A stretch of DNA of 64,000 nt, taken from Herbaspirillum huttiense. Its GTDB lineage: Bacteria > Pseudomonadota > Gammaproteobacteria > Burkholderiales > Burkholderiaceae_D. The notes beneath the pieces were generated by a model that did no database searches, was not told where the DNA came from, and was given only the letters and a program-made list of their open reading frames with translations. Positions 12,623 through 21,658 of the stretch are shown here, in pieces. The DNA is taken from positions 2,480,001-2,544,000 of the forward strand of contig NZ_CP037993.1 in the NCBI RefSeq assembly GCF_004367745.1, written 5' to 3'. A program made the translations under genes and the position numbers. Positions within the stretch are counted from its first letter, which is position 1, and each line of letters opens with the position of its first letter.

Positions 12623-12720
12623 TCGCCGCTGCTGTCCAGCGCCTGCCTCTGGCGCGGCGCACTGCACTGCTTGCACAATGACGGCCGGTTCCTGCCGGGC
12701 GTCTTTCATGGAGAGCTTCA

Positions 12721-13257
12721 ATGGCAATACGCGAGATCCTCAAAATGGGCGACCCGCGCCTGCTGCGCCAGGCGCAGCCGGTCACGCAATTCGGTACGCC
12801 TGAACTGGCGCAATTGGTGGACGACATGTTCGAGACCATGCGTGCCGTCAACGGTGCCGGGCTGGCCGCGCCCCAGATCGGGGTCGACCTGCAGCTGGTG
12901 ATCTTCGGCTTCGGCCACAACCAGCGCTATCCGGAGGCACCGGCGGTGCCGGAGACGGTGCTCATCAATCCGGTGCTGACGCCCTTGTCGGACGAGGAAG
13001 AAGAGGGCTGGGAAGGCTGCCTGTCGGTGCCCGGCATGCGCGGCGTGGTGCCGCGCTGGAGCCGTTTGCGCTATCAGGGCCTGGACTTGCACGGCAACGA
13101 GATTGACCGCACCGTCGACGGCTTCCATGCCCGCGTGGTGCAGCATGAGTGCGATCACCTGCAGGGCATCCTGTATCCGATGCGCATCCGCGACTTCCGC
13201 CAGTTCGGATTCACGGAAGTGCTGTTCCCGGATCTGGATCCCAACCAGGACGACTGA
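12721..13257 (+). CDS. def: Peptide deformylase
   Basis: Removes the N-formyl group from nascent proteins. It is 178 residues. All three family motifs are present: [10 protein letters not shown] (motif 1), EGCLSVPG (motif 2, metal-ligand Cys) and QHECDHLQG (motif 3, the HExxH-type metal site). GGAGAG lies just upstream of the ATG. There is no fmt beside it, so this may be a second or stand-alone deformylase copy rather than the one in the usual def-fmt-rsmB locus. That is an inference, since the rest of the genome is not visible. Confidence 0.96.
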   Translation: MAIREILKMGDPRLLRQAQPVTQFGTPELAQLVDDMFETMRAVNGAGLAAPQIGVDLQLVIFGFGHNQRYPEAPAVPETVLINPVLTPLSDEEEEGWEGCLSVPGMRGVVPRWSRLRYQGLDLHGNEIDRTVDGFHARVVQHECDHLQGILYPMRIRDFRQFGFTEVLFPDLDPNQDD

Positions 13258-13270
13258 ACAAGGACGCTGC

Positions 13271-13308
13271 AAAAAAAACATCCCGGCACCAGGCCGGGAT
13301 GTTCGTTT
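13271..13308. terminator. Bidirectional terminator between def and cphA1
   Basis: CATCCCGGC (13279-13287) pairs with GCCGGGATG (13293-13301). The stem extends with AA/TT on the outside. An A tract on the left serves the leftward cphA transcript, and TTCGTTT on the right serves def. Confidence 0.8.
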
Positions 13309-13336
13309 CAGGACCGATGAAACCGTATATCGGCCA

Positions 13337-15910
13337 TCAGGCGTTTTCCTTCACACGCTGGTCGATGTGCGCCAACGCCTCTTCCACCTGGTCGATCAGG
13401 ATCAGGCACAGGTCGCCGGGCTGCAGGGTAGCGAGGGCGGTATCGATGGCGACGAATTCGCCGTTGATTTCCTTCACATCCTTGGTACGCTTGGCCCCTT
13501 CGAGGCCCTGGCGCAGCAGCGCAATCACTTCGCCGTCTTCACGGCCGCGCTGGCACTGATCCTGATACAGCACCACTTCATCGAAGGCATCGCCCAGCAG
13601 TTCGGTCTGGCGGGTGATGTCGACGTCGCGGCGGTCGCCGGCACCGCTGATGACCACCGAGCGGCGCTTGGCGGGCAGGCTGTCGACGGCCTTGATGAGG
13701 GCCTGGATGGCATCCGGATTGTGGCCGTAGTCGGCGATCAGGGTGGCCCCCTTGTAGTCGAACAGGTTGAAGCGCCCCGGTGCGGTGCCGCTGTCGCTGA
13801 TGAAGCTGGCCAGGGCACCGGTGATCTGTTCCCAGTCCAGGTTCAGCGCCCAGGCCGCACCCACGGAAGCCATCACGTTCTCGACCTGGAAGCCGATGGC
13901 GCCGCTGCGGGTGAGCGGAATGCCGGACAGCTTCAGGCGTTTTTCGAACGTGCCTTGCGCTGCCACGATGGCGTCGCCGTCTTGATAGACGATGCGGTGG
14001 CCCTGCGCGCGGTGGGTGGCCATGATGGGGTGGGTCGGGTCCAGCGCGAAGAAGGTCACAGAGCCGGGGCAGGAGGCGGCCATCTTGGACACCATCGGGT
14101 CCGCCGCATTCAACACGGCAGTGCCGGTCGGCGCCACGTTCTCGACGATGACGCGCTTGACCACGGCCAGGTCTTCCACGGTGCTGATGTAGGACAGGCC
14201 CAGGTGGTCGCCCATGCCGATGTTGGTGACCACGGCCACGGCGCAGCGGTCAAAGCCCAGGCCTTCGCGCAGCACGCCGCCACGGGCGGTTTCCAGCACG
14301 GCAGCATCGACATCGGGGTGGAACAGCACATTGCGGGCGCTGCGTGGGCCGCTGCAGTCGCCGGTATCGGTGCGCTGGCCATCGATGTAGACGCCATCGG
14401 TATTGGTCATGCCCACGCGCAGGCCGGTCTTGGCCAGCAGGTGCGTGATCAGGCGCACGGTAGTGGTCTTGCCGTTGGTGCCGGCCACGGCCACCACCGG
14501 GATGCGGCCATCGTCGCCATCGTCGTACATCGTCGAGATGATGGCTTCGCCGACATCGCGCGCCTTGCCGTAGGACGGCGAGAGGTGCATGCGCAGGCCG
14601 GGTGCGGCGTTGACTTCGACGATGCCGCCGCCTTGTTCTTCCAGCGACATGTGCACCGAATTGCAGACCACGTCCACGCCGCAGATGTCGAGCCCGACCA
14701 TTTGCGCAGCGGCGATGGCGCGTGCGGCCACATCCGGATGCACGTCGTCGGTGACATCGGTGGCGGTACCGCCGGTGGAGAGGTTGGCGTTGTTGCGCAG
14801 GACCACGCGCACGCCCTGGGCGGGAATGGCTTCCGGGTCCAGGTTCTGGCCGGACAGCACCGACAGGGCGATGTCGTCCAGGCGGATCTTGGTCAGCGAG
14901 GTGGCGTGGCCGTCGCCGCGCAGCGGATCGGCGTTGACCTGGTCGATCAATTGACGGATGGTGTGCACGCCGTCGCCGATGACTTGCGGCGGATCGCGGC
15001 GGGCCGCAGCTACCAGGGTCTTGCCGATGACCAGCAGGCGGAAGTCGTGGCCGGGCAGGTAGCGCTCGACGATGACTTCATCGCTGATCAGGGCGGCGTT
15101 GTTGAAGGCGCGGGTGATCTGTTCCGGGGTGCTGATGTTGACGGCCACCCCCTTGCCCTGGTTGCCGTCCAGCGGTTTGATGACCACCGCCGAACCGATT
15201 TCCTCGGCGGCCTTGAGGGCATCTTCCACGGTCTCGACCACGCGGCCGTTGGGGACCGGCACGCCAGCGGCGTGCAGCAGCATCTTGGTCAGGTCCTTGT
15301 CTTGCGCAATCGATTCGGCGATGGCGCTGGTGTTGCTGGTCTCGGCGGCCTGGATGCGCTTCTGGCGGCTGCCCCAGCCGAACTGGACCATGCTGCCCTG
15401 GGTCAGACGGCGATACGGGATGCCGCGCTTGATGGCGGCGTTGACGATGGAGCCGGTAGAAGGGCCCAAGCGTACATCTTCATCCAGTTCGCGGATGCGG
15501 GCCAGCGCACCAGTCAGGTCGAAGGGGGTGTCGGCCTGGGCGGCGCGCACCAGTTCCAGTGCCAGGTCGAAGGCCAGGCGGCCGACTTCTTCTTCGCTGT
15601 ACTCCACCACCACCTGGTAAATGCCGGTCTCGACGGTGGAGACCGTGCGGGTGAAGGTCACCGGGCAGCCGGCCTGGTTCTGCAGCGCCAGGGCGGCAGC
15701 AGCCAGGGCGTGCGCCATGGAGACGACCTGCTTGCCGCCATCGGGTTCGAGGAAGCCGATCTGCGGGAAGCGGGCGCGCAGGCGCAGTTCGAAGCCGGGC
15801 ATGTCATCGATGACGCGCTCGTTTTCCGGGCAGGAAACGATGGCCTCGATGGCAGTGTGTCTGCTCCAGAGATTGGGGCCGCGCAGGGCGCGAATGCGGG
15901 ATACGTCCAT
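13337..15910 (-). CDS. cphA: Cyanophycin synthetase CphA1
   Basis: Polymerises Asp and Arg into multi-L-arginyl-poly-L-aspartate, a nitrogen-storage granule polymer, using ATP. It is 857 residues. An N-terminal domain of about 160 residues is followed by an ATP-grasp domain (about 165-470: AVVIKPLDGNQGKGVAVN, VERYLPGHDFRLLVIG, GIVEVNAAPGLRMHL) that adds Asp. A Mur-ligase-like domain with P-loop AGTNGKTTT (about 476-484) adds Arg, and a complete Mur-ligase C-terminal domain (DYGHNPDAI) follows. The length fits CphA1. A reverse-strand AGGA lies about 10-13 bases before the ATG. It is the second gene of the cphA2-cphA1 operon (61-base gap). Confidence 0.95.
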   Translation of the reverse strand: MDVSRIRALRGPNLWSRHTAIEAIVSCPENERVIDDMPGFELRLRARFPQIGFLEPDGGKQVVSMAHALAAAALALQNQAGCPVTFTRTVSTVETGIYQVVVEYSEEEVGRLAFDLALELVRAAQADTPFDLTGALARIRELDEDVRLGPSTGSIVNAAIKRGIPYRRLTQGSMVQFGWGSRQKRIQAAETSNTSAIAESIAQDKDLTKMLLHAAGVPVPNGRVVETVEDALKAAEEIGSAVVIKPLDGNQGKGVAVNISTPEQITRAFNNAALISDEVIVERYLPGHDFRLLVIGKTLVAAARRDPPQVIGDGVHTIRQLIDQVNADPLRGDGHATSLTKIRLDDIALSVLSGQNLDPEAIPAQGVRVVLRNNANLSTGGTATDVTDDVHPDVAARAIAAAQMVGLDICGVDVVCNSVHMSLEEQGGGIVEVNAAPGLRMHLSPSYGKARDVGEAIISTMYDDGDDGRIPVVAVAGTNGKTTTVRLITHLLAKTGLRVGMTNTDGVYIDGQRTDTGDCSGPRSARNVLFHPDVDAAVLETARGGVLREGLGFDRCAVAVVTNIGMGDHLGLSYISTVEDLAVVKRVIVENVAPTGTAVLNAADPMVSKMAASCPGSVTFFALDPTHPIMATHRAQGHRIVYQDGDAIVAAQGTFEKRLKLSGIPLTRSGAIGFQVENVMASVGAAWALNLDWEQITGALASFISDSGTAPGRFNLFDYKGATLIADYGHNPDAIQALIKAVDSLPAKRRSVVISGAGDRRDVDITRQTELLGDAFDEVVLYQDQCQRGREDGEVIALLRQGLEGAKRTKDVKEINGEFVAIDTALATLQPGDLCLILIDQVEEALAHIDQRVKENA

Positions 15911-15971
15911 GGACTCGTTTTCCTAGATGTCTCTTGATCTTGATTCAGTCAGTCTTGCAGGTCACGCCGGT

Positions 15972-18170
15972 TCAGGCGGCCTGGCTCTTGAACTTCAGGC
16001 CTTGCTCCTCGGCGCGCTCGGTGCCGAACAGCTCGATGCCGGCACGGATCACCTCCGGGCCGATGCCCAGGGCCCAGGCGGCGCCGACGGCGGCCAGCAC
16101 GTTCTCGACCTGATAGGCCACCGCGCCGTTTTCGGTCAGGGGGATGGCATCCACCGAGCTGACCTTGCACTGGCGCTCGCCATCGGCCTGGATCAGGTCG
16201 CCATCGCGCAGGAACACGGCGCGGCCGCCTTCCTTCAGGTGGCTGGCCAGCAGTTCGGAAGCCGGGTCGGTGCTGAAGAAGATGACTTCGCCATCGCACA
16301 GCTGGGCCATGTCGGCCACCAGCGGGTCGTCGGCATTGAGCACGGCAGCCCCTTCCGGCAGCACCAGGTCGACCTGGGTACGCTTGACCTTGGTGGCGAT
16401 CTGCTCGGCGTTCTCGATGTAGAACTCGGGCAGGCTGTCGGTGGGATCGATATTGGCGACCACGCCGACCAGGCAGCGGTCATAAGCCAGGCCTTCGGCC
16501 AGGATGGCGGCGCTACCGTTCTCGAACACGGCAGCTTCCACGGCGCGGTTGAGCAGCACGCGATGGGCAGCATCCCAAGTGGCGCGGTTGCCGCGCTCGA
16601 TCTGGCGTTCGCCGAAGTACAGGCCCTCGCCGCAGGCCAGGCCCACGTGCTTGCCCGACAGGTGCACGATACGGGCGATTAGGCGCGAAATGGTGGTCTT
16701 GCCATGCGTGCCGGTGACGCCGACGATGGGGATGCGGCCATTTTCTTCCGGGCCGAACAGGTTGTCGATGATGGCTTCGCCGACCGGACGCGGCTTGCCG
16801 TCCGAGGGCTTCAAATGCATCAGCAGGCCGGGGCCGGCATTGACTTCGACGATGGCACCGCCCTGGTCCTGCAGCGGGCGCGAGATGTCTTCGGCCACGA
16901 TGTCGACACCGGCGATGTCCAGGCCGACGATGCGCGCGGCCAGGGAAGCGGCAGCTGCCACGCTGGGGTGGACCAGGTCGGTGATGTCGGAGGAGACATT
17001 GCCATTGCGCAGCAGCAGGATGCGGCGGCCGGCGGCGGGGACCGATTCGGTGGTCAGGTTCTGGCGCTGCAGTTCCAGCACGGCGGCCGGTTCGCGGTCC
17101 AGCAGCACCGGGTCCAGCAGGTGTTCTTCCAGCAGGCCGCGGCGCGGGTCGCGGTTCAGTTCATCCAGCAGGTCCTGCACGGTGGACTTGCCATCGCCGA
17201 CGATGAAGATCGGTTCACCACGGGCGGCGGCGGCCAGCTTGCCGCCGACGATCAGCAGGCGGTGTTCCAGGCCCGGCACGAAGCGCTCGACCAGCACGCC
17301 GCTGCCTTCTTCCAGCGCGACCTTGTAGGCGGTCTCGATTTCTTCCCGGGTGTTCAGGTCGATGAAAACGCCGCGGCCATGATTGGCATCGCAGGGCTTG
17401 ACCACCACCGGCAGGCCGATGTCCTGGGCGGCATCCCAGGCGTCTGCGGGGCTGTCCACCAGACGGCCTTCGGGCACCGGCACGCCACAGGTTTCCAGCA
17501 GCGACTTGGTGAGATCCTTGTCACGCGAGATGCCTTCGGCAATCGCGCCGGTCTGGTCGGATTCGGCGGTCCAGATGCGGCGCGACTTGCAGCCGTGGCC
17601 CAGTTGCACCAGGTTGCCTTCGGACAGGCGAATGGTCGGGATGCGGCGCTCGTCGGCGGCGTCCACGATGCAAGCGGTGCTGGGGCCCAGGCACAGGCGA
17701 TCCACCATGCGGCGCAGCTTGCGCAGAGTGGTGTCGAGGTCGAAGGGCTGGTTTTCCATGGCGGCCAGCACCAGGTCGCGGGCGGCAAAGAGCGCTGCGC
17801 GGGTGACCGTTTCATGGCGCGCACGCACCACCACCTTGTAGACGCCGCGCACGTTGGTCTCGCGCGCCTTGCCGAAGCCGCCAGGCAGCCCGGCCAGGTT
17901 CTGCAGTTCCAGGGTCACGTGTTCCAGGATGTGGCCGGGCCAGGTGCCTTCGTGCAGGCGCCGCACGAAGCCGCCGCGCTCTTCGTAGCTGCAGCGGTGT
18001 TCGATCAGGGTGGGCAACCAGGTGGTGAGGCGGTCGACGAAGCCGGGAATGGTATTGGAGGGAAAATCTTCCAGTTCGCCGATATCGATCCACACTTCGA
18101 GGGCGGAGCGGTAGGTCCAGATGTTGGGACCCTTGAGATTCAGAAAACGGAGGAATTCGATGTTTTTCAT
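15972..18170 (-). CDS. Second cyanophycin synthetase, CphA2/CphA'-like, lacking the Mur C-terminal domain
   Basis: 732 residues, paralogous to the downstream CphA1 (about 125 residues shorter). The N-terminal half has the ATP-grasp signatures VVVKPCDANHGRGVFIDL, VERFVPGLEHRLLIVGG and AIVEVNAGPGLLMHLKPSDG. The Mur-like P-loop GVTGTHGKTT is intact at about residues 484-493. The protein ends shortly after ENVLAAVGAAWALGIG, where CphA1 continues into the Mur C-terminal domain with DYGHNPD. The same shortening is described for cyanobacterial CphA2, which joins beta-Asp-Arg dipeptides. Betaproteobacteria such as Cupriavidus necator carry comparable cphA/cphA' pairs. Whether this copy makes or re-polymerises cyanophycin cannot be read from sequence. 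It is first in the leftward operon. Confidence 0.88.
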   Translation of the reverse strand: MKNIEFLRFLNLKGPNIWTYRSALEVWIDIGELEDFPSNTIPGFVDRLTTWLPTLIEHRCSYEERGGFVRRLHEGTWPGHILEHVTLELQNLAGLPGGFGKARETNVRGVYKVVVRARHETVTRAALFAARDLVLAAMENQPFDLDTTLRKLRRMVDRLCLGPSTACIVDAADERRIPTIRLSEGNLVQLGHGCKSRRIWTAESDQTGAIAEGISRDKDLTKSLLETCGVPVPEGRLVDSPADAWDAAQDIGLPVVVKPCDANHGRGVFIDLNTREEIETAYKVALEEGSGVLVERFVPGLEHRLLIVGGKLAAAARGEPIFIVGDGKSTVQDLLDELNRDPRRGLLEEHLLDPVLLDREPAAVLELQRQNLTTESVPAAGRRILLLRNGNVSSDITDLVHPSVAAAASLAARIVGLDIAGVDIVAEDISRPLQDQGGAIVEVNAGPGLLMHLKPSDGKPRPVGEAIIDNLFGPEENGRIPIVGVTGTHGKTTISRLIARIVHLSGKHVGLACGEGLYFGERQIERGNRATWDAAHRVLLNRAVEAAVFENGSAAILAEGLAYDRCLVGVVANIDPTDSLPEFYIENAEQIATKVKRTQVDLVLPEGAAVLNADDPLVADMAQLCDGEVIFFSTDPASELLASHLKEGGRAVFLRDGDLIQADGERQCKVSSVDAIPLTENGAVAYQVENVLAAVGAAWALGIGPEVIRAGIELFGTERAEEQGLKFKSQAA

Positions 18171-18817
18171 GTGTGGTGGATAGTCCGCTGTAATTGCCCA
18201 AGCCAGGATGCCGATGCTGGCTGCATCGCACGTGCCGCCCTGCGCACGCCGGTCAGCGCTCTGTCAGAATAACGCATGGTTCACTAACGCGCAGGGCGAG
18301 TTTTGGTTTACTGCATTTGCCAACTGGAATAACTGAATGAAATGGAGTGTTGCCTTGCGGCAATCAAGAACTGGCTCCGCAGGTGAGAGGGCAGGCCGGA
18401 AGGTGCAGGCGAAATGCGAGAATCATGCGGGCAGGCTGGGGGTGGATATGAACGATATTGTCGCAGACTGTCCCGTTGCCGTGGCAATGCGGCCGGAAAA
18501 AACGCGCACGCCGTCGTGACCTGAAGCTTTGGGCAGATCAGCCATTCGCATCATGCGGGAAAGATCACCCCCGCGTAGTCGGAAGTGAAATTGCCGGTAC
18601 ACCGTTTGCGGCGCTCTTGCGTTATCGGAGGGCCGCTGCCCGATCGATACCCACGAGGCGGCGCAGTTCGTGGATTTGCAGCAGGGGACGCTGCGCTATA
18701 ATCGCGCGCTGCCCGCTGGCACATCCTTGCAGGCATCAAGACAACAGGTCCGGCGAGACCTGCACCTCCTAAAACAATAGCCAAACTGCTCACTTCGGGC
18801 CTCAACGCTGCCGTTAC
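18171..18817. other. 647-base divergent region between the cyanophycin and ABC-transporter operons
   Basis: No credible gene; short open frames here lack ribosome-binding sites and family features. It contains a clear TATAAT for the rightward operon at 18697-18702. For the leftward operon I see only a weak candidate, TATTCT on the reverse strand around 18263-18268, with no -35. This is the longest non-coding stretch in the window and a natural site for nitrogen- or arginine-responsive regulation, although no NtrC or ArgR consensus was recognised. Confidence 0.5.
18697..18702 (+). promoter_or_regulatory. -10 element for the ABC/DUF1854 operon
   Basis: Perfect TATAAT, 116 bases before the ATG. 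The nearest -35-like sequence is TTGCAG with a short 15-base spacer (18676-18681), so the -35 is uncertain. Confidence 0.5.
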
Positions 18818-21094
18818 ATGACTACTGACTCAATACCTTCCGCGACCGCCAGCCTGCCCGAGCGCTGGCAAACGGAAACCGCTGCCCGCCTGGTCCAGGG
18901 TGAATCCGTGCTGGCCTGGCTGGAACTGGACCTGGACGCCCAGCTGCAATTCAACGCTTCGCTGGTGCTGGCCACCGACCGCCGCCTGCTTGCGCTGGCC
19001 CCGGACCGCCAGCAATGGCAGGAGTGGGCCTATCGGCCCGACCTGCAACTGAAGCATGTCGACCACGCCGGTGTGGGTACCCTGGAGCTGTGCGACGCTG
19101 CCAGCCGGCTGGCCGCCTGGCGCTACACCCTGGCGCAGAATCCGCAGGCGCTGCGCCTGATCAAGCTGTTCGAGCAGCAGCGCGACCTGCTGGCCTCGGG
19201 CGTGCAGGCCGAAGAGGAGGGCGACGTCTGCCCGACCTGCAAGGCCGTGCTGCCGGAAGGACAGGAAACCTGTGCCATCTGTCCGGAAACCAAGGAAGCG
19301 CCGCCGTCGACCTGGGCGCTGTTCCGCCTGTCGCGCTTTGCCAAGCCCTACAAGGGCTCGCTGCTGCTGGGCTTCCTGCTGACGCTGGCCTCCACCGCCG
19401 CCACGCTGGTGCCGCCCTACATGACCATGCCGCTGATGGACAACGTGCTGATCCCGTTCCAGAACGGCACTCCCATTGACACCCACCTGGCCACGCTTTA
19501 CCTGTCTGGCCTGCTGGGCGCGGCGGTACTGGCCTGGGGACTGGGCTGGGCGCGTACCTACATCCTGGCGCTGGTGTCCGAGCGCATCGGCGCAGACCTG
19601 CGCACCACCACCTATGCGCACCTGCTGCGGCTGTCGCAGGAGTATTTCGGCGGCAAGCGCACCGGCGACCTGATGGCGCGCATCGGCTCGGAAACCGACC
19701 GCATCTGCGTGTTCCTGTCGCTGCACCTGCTGGATTTCGCCATCGACGTGCTGATGATCATCATGACGGCGGCCATCCTCATTTCGATCAACCCTTGGCT
19801 GGCACTGGTGACCTTGTTGCCGCTGCCGTTCATCGCCTGGATGATTCACGTGGTGCGCGATCGTCTGCGCCATGGTTTCGAGAAGATCGACCGCATCTGG
19901 TCGGAAGTGACCAATGTGCTGGCCGATACCATCCCCGGCATCCGCGTGGTGAAGGCTTTTGCGCAGGAAAAGCGCGAAGTGGCGCGTTTCCGCGAAGCCA
20001 ACCGTCACAACCTGATGGTCAATGACCGGGTCAACAAGATCTGGTCGCTCTTTACGCCCACGGTCACCTTCCTGACCGAAGTGGGCTTGCTGGTGGTGTG
20101 GGTCTTCGGGATCTGGCAGGTCTCCAGCAACCAGATCACGGTCGGTGTGCTGACTGCCTTCCTGGCCTACATCAGCCGCTTCTATACGCGCCTGGATTCG
20201 ATGAGCCGCATCGTCTCGGTGACCCAAAAGGCCGCCGCCGGTGCCAAGCGCATCTTCGACATCCTGGACCACGTCTCCAGCGTGCCGGAACCGGCCAACC
20301 CGGTGCACCTGGAAAACGTCAAGGGCGCCATCGAAGTGCGCAACATCGGCTTTCGCTATGGCAACCGCGCGGTGATCCGCAACATGAGCCTGTCCATTGC
20401 GCCGGGCGAGATGATCGGCCTGGTCGGCCACAGCGGTTCGGGCAAGTCCACCATGGTGAACCTGATCTGCCGCTTCTACGATGTCTCCGAAGGGGCGATC
20501 CGCATTGATGGCGTGGACATCCGTTCGCTGCCCATTTCCGAATACCGCCGCAACATCGGCCTGGTGCTGCAGGAACCCTTCCTGTTCTTCGGCACCATTG
20601 CCGAGAATATCGCCTACGGCAAGCCGGAAGCCACCCGCGAGGAAATCATCGCCGCGGCCCGTGCGGCCCATGCGCATGAGTTCATCCTGCGCCTGCCGCA
20701 AGGCTATGACTCGCTGGTCGGTGAGCGCGGCCAGGCCTTGTCGGGCGGTGAGCGCCAGCGCATCTCGATTGCGCGCGCGCTGCTGATCGACCCGCGCATC
20801 CTGATCCTGGACGAGGCCACTTCCTCGGTCGATACCACCACCGAAAAGGAAATCCAGAAGGCGCTGGACAACCTGGTTCAGGGCCGCACCACGATTGCCA
20901 TCGCGCACCGCCTGTCGACCCTGCGCAAGGCCGATCGCCTGGTGGTGCTGGATCGCGGCCAGGTGGTCGAGGTCGGCAACCACGAAGAACTGATGGCCCG
21001 GGAAGGGCATTACTACAAGCTCTACCAGGCCCAGGCGCGTAACCCTGATGGCGATGCCGAGGTCTCGGTGAGCGAAGAAGAGAAGGGCGAATAA
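18818..21094 (+). CDS. Cyanophycin-associated ABC exporter with N-terminal sensor-like and zinc-ribbon domains
   Basis: 758 residues. The C-terminal ~590 are a fused type-I ABC exporter (MsbA/multidrug type): six membrane helices at about 175-450, then Walker A GHSGSGKST (about 536-544), signature LSGGERQRIS (about 641-650) and Walker B ILILDEATS (about 664-672), with the H-loop in AIAHRLST. Ahead of it are about 165 unusual residues: a beta-rich domain (ESVLAWLELDLDAQLQF, LVLATDRRLLAL) reminiscent of bacterial PH-like domains, and a zinc ribbon CPTC-x10-CAIC (Cys138/141/152/155). I recall this protein and the DUF1854 partner as regular neighbours of betaproteobacterial cphA genes. The substrate is unknown. 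It ends 3 bases before the next gene, suggesting translational coupling. Confidence 0.88.
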   Translation: MTTDSIPSATASLPERWQTETAARLVQGESVLAWLELDLDAQLQFNASLVLATDRRLLALAPDRQQWQEWAYRPDLQLKHVDHAGVGTLELCDAASRLAAWRYTLAQNPQALRLIKLFEQQRDLLASGVQAEEEGDVCPTCKAVLPEGQETCAICPETKEAPPSTWALFRLSRFAKPYKGSLLLGFLLTLASTAATLVPPYMTMPLMDNVLIPFQNGTPIDTHLATLYLSGLLGAAVLAWGLGWARTYILALVSERIGADLRTTTYAHLLRLSQEYFGGKRTGDLMARIGSETDRICVFLSLHLLDFAIDVLMIIMTAAILISINPWLALVTLLPLPFIAWMIHVVRDRLRHGFEKIDRIWSEVTNVLADTIPGIRVVKAFAQEKREVARFREANRHNLMVNDRVNKIWSLFTPTVTFLTEVGLLVVWVFGIWQVSSNQITVGVLTAFLAYISRFYTRLDSMSRIVSVTQKAAAGAKRIFDILDHVSSVPEPANPVHLENVKGAIEVRNIGFRYGNRAVIRNMSLSIAPGEMIGLVGHSGSGKSTMVNLICRFYDVSEGAIRIDGVDIRSLPISEYRRNIGLVLQEPFLFFGTIAENIAYGKPEATREEIIAAARAAHAHEFILRLPQGYDSLVGERGQALSGGERQRISIARALLIDPRILILDEATSSVDTTTEKEIQKALDNLVQGRTTIAIAHRLSTLRKADRLVVLDRGQVVEVGNHEELMAREGHYYKLYQAQARNPDGDAEVSVSEEEKGE

Positions 21095-21097
21095 GCC

Positions 21098-21583
21098 ATG
21101 AGCACCACCAACCATTCAGCCCAAACCTTCACGCTGGAGCGCAACGCTTTTGGACGCCTGGTGTTGACCGACGCCCAGGGCGGCCTGCACGAGCACGTGA
21201 TTCCGGTGCGTGCATTTCCGGTCACCTCGCCCGATCGCGGCCTGTCCCTGGTCAGCAGCGACGGCCACGAGCTGGCCTGGATCGATACCCTGGAGGAAGT
21301 GGATGCGCCCACGCGCCGCCTGATCGAGGAAGAACTGGCCAGCCGCGAGTTCATGCCGGAGATCCAGCGCATCGTCAGCGTGTCGACCTTCGCCACCCCC
21401 AGCGACTGGACCGTGCAGACCACGCGCGGCACCACCACCTTCACGCTCAAGGGCGAGGAAGACATCCGCCGCCTGGCCGCGCCGGCGCTGCTGATTGCCG
21501 ACAGCCACGGCATCCAGTTCCTGATCCGCGACCAGAAGGCGTTGGACAAGCACAGCCGCAAGATCCTGGATCGTTTCCTCTGA
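21098..21583 (+). CDS. DUF1854 family protein, cyanophycin-cluster partner
   Basis: 161 residues, soluble, with no signal peptide or membrane helix. It has a short beta-rich N-terminal half (FTLERNAFGRLVLTDAQGG), a conserved middle (GHELAWIDTLEEVD) and a C-terminus (IRRLAAPALLIADSHGIQFL). It resembles DUF1854, a family seen beside the ABC exporter of cyanophycin loci. It follows the transporter by 3 bases and is closed by a terminator, so the two form one operon. No enzymatic residues are recognisable; an accessory or regulatory subunit of the exporter is the simplest inference. Confidence 0.8.
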   Translation: MSTTNHSAQTFTLERNAFGRLVLTDAQGGLHEHVIPVRAFPVTSPDRGLSLVSSDGHELAWIDTLEEVDAPTRRLIEEELASREFMPEIQRIVSVSTFATPSDWTVQTTRGTTTFTLKGEEDIRRLAAPALLIADSHGIQFLIRDQKALDKHSRKILDRFL

Positions 21584-21604
21584 TCCTTTTTGCCTGCGGC
21601 AAAA

Positions 21605-21639
21605 AAGAACGGCCCTGATGATGAATCAGGGCCGTTCTT
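21605..21639. terminator. Bidirectional terminator between the DUF1854 gene and the pseudouridine synthase
   Basis: GAACGGCCCTGAT (21607-21619) pairs perfectly with ATCAGGGCCGTTC (21625-21637) around GATGA. The AAAAAA on the left becomes a U tract for the leftward gene; the rightward tail TTCTTGT is weaker. Confidence 0.85.
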
Positions 21640-21658
21640 GTATGGAGCGGGCTGAGGC

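Noticed and set aside
13103-15937. A very long open frame on the + strand (over 900 codons) across the cphA1 region
   Set aside because: It is antisense to cphA1 and consists of His/Asp/Gln/Gly-rich sequence typical of the complement of high-GC coding DNA; cphA1 on the other strand has full family motifs.
18337-18519. A 60-codon open frame in the long cphA/ABC divergent region
   Set aside because: No ribosome-binding site, no recognisable sequence, and low-quality codon pattern; chance frame in high-GC DNA.
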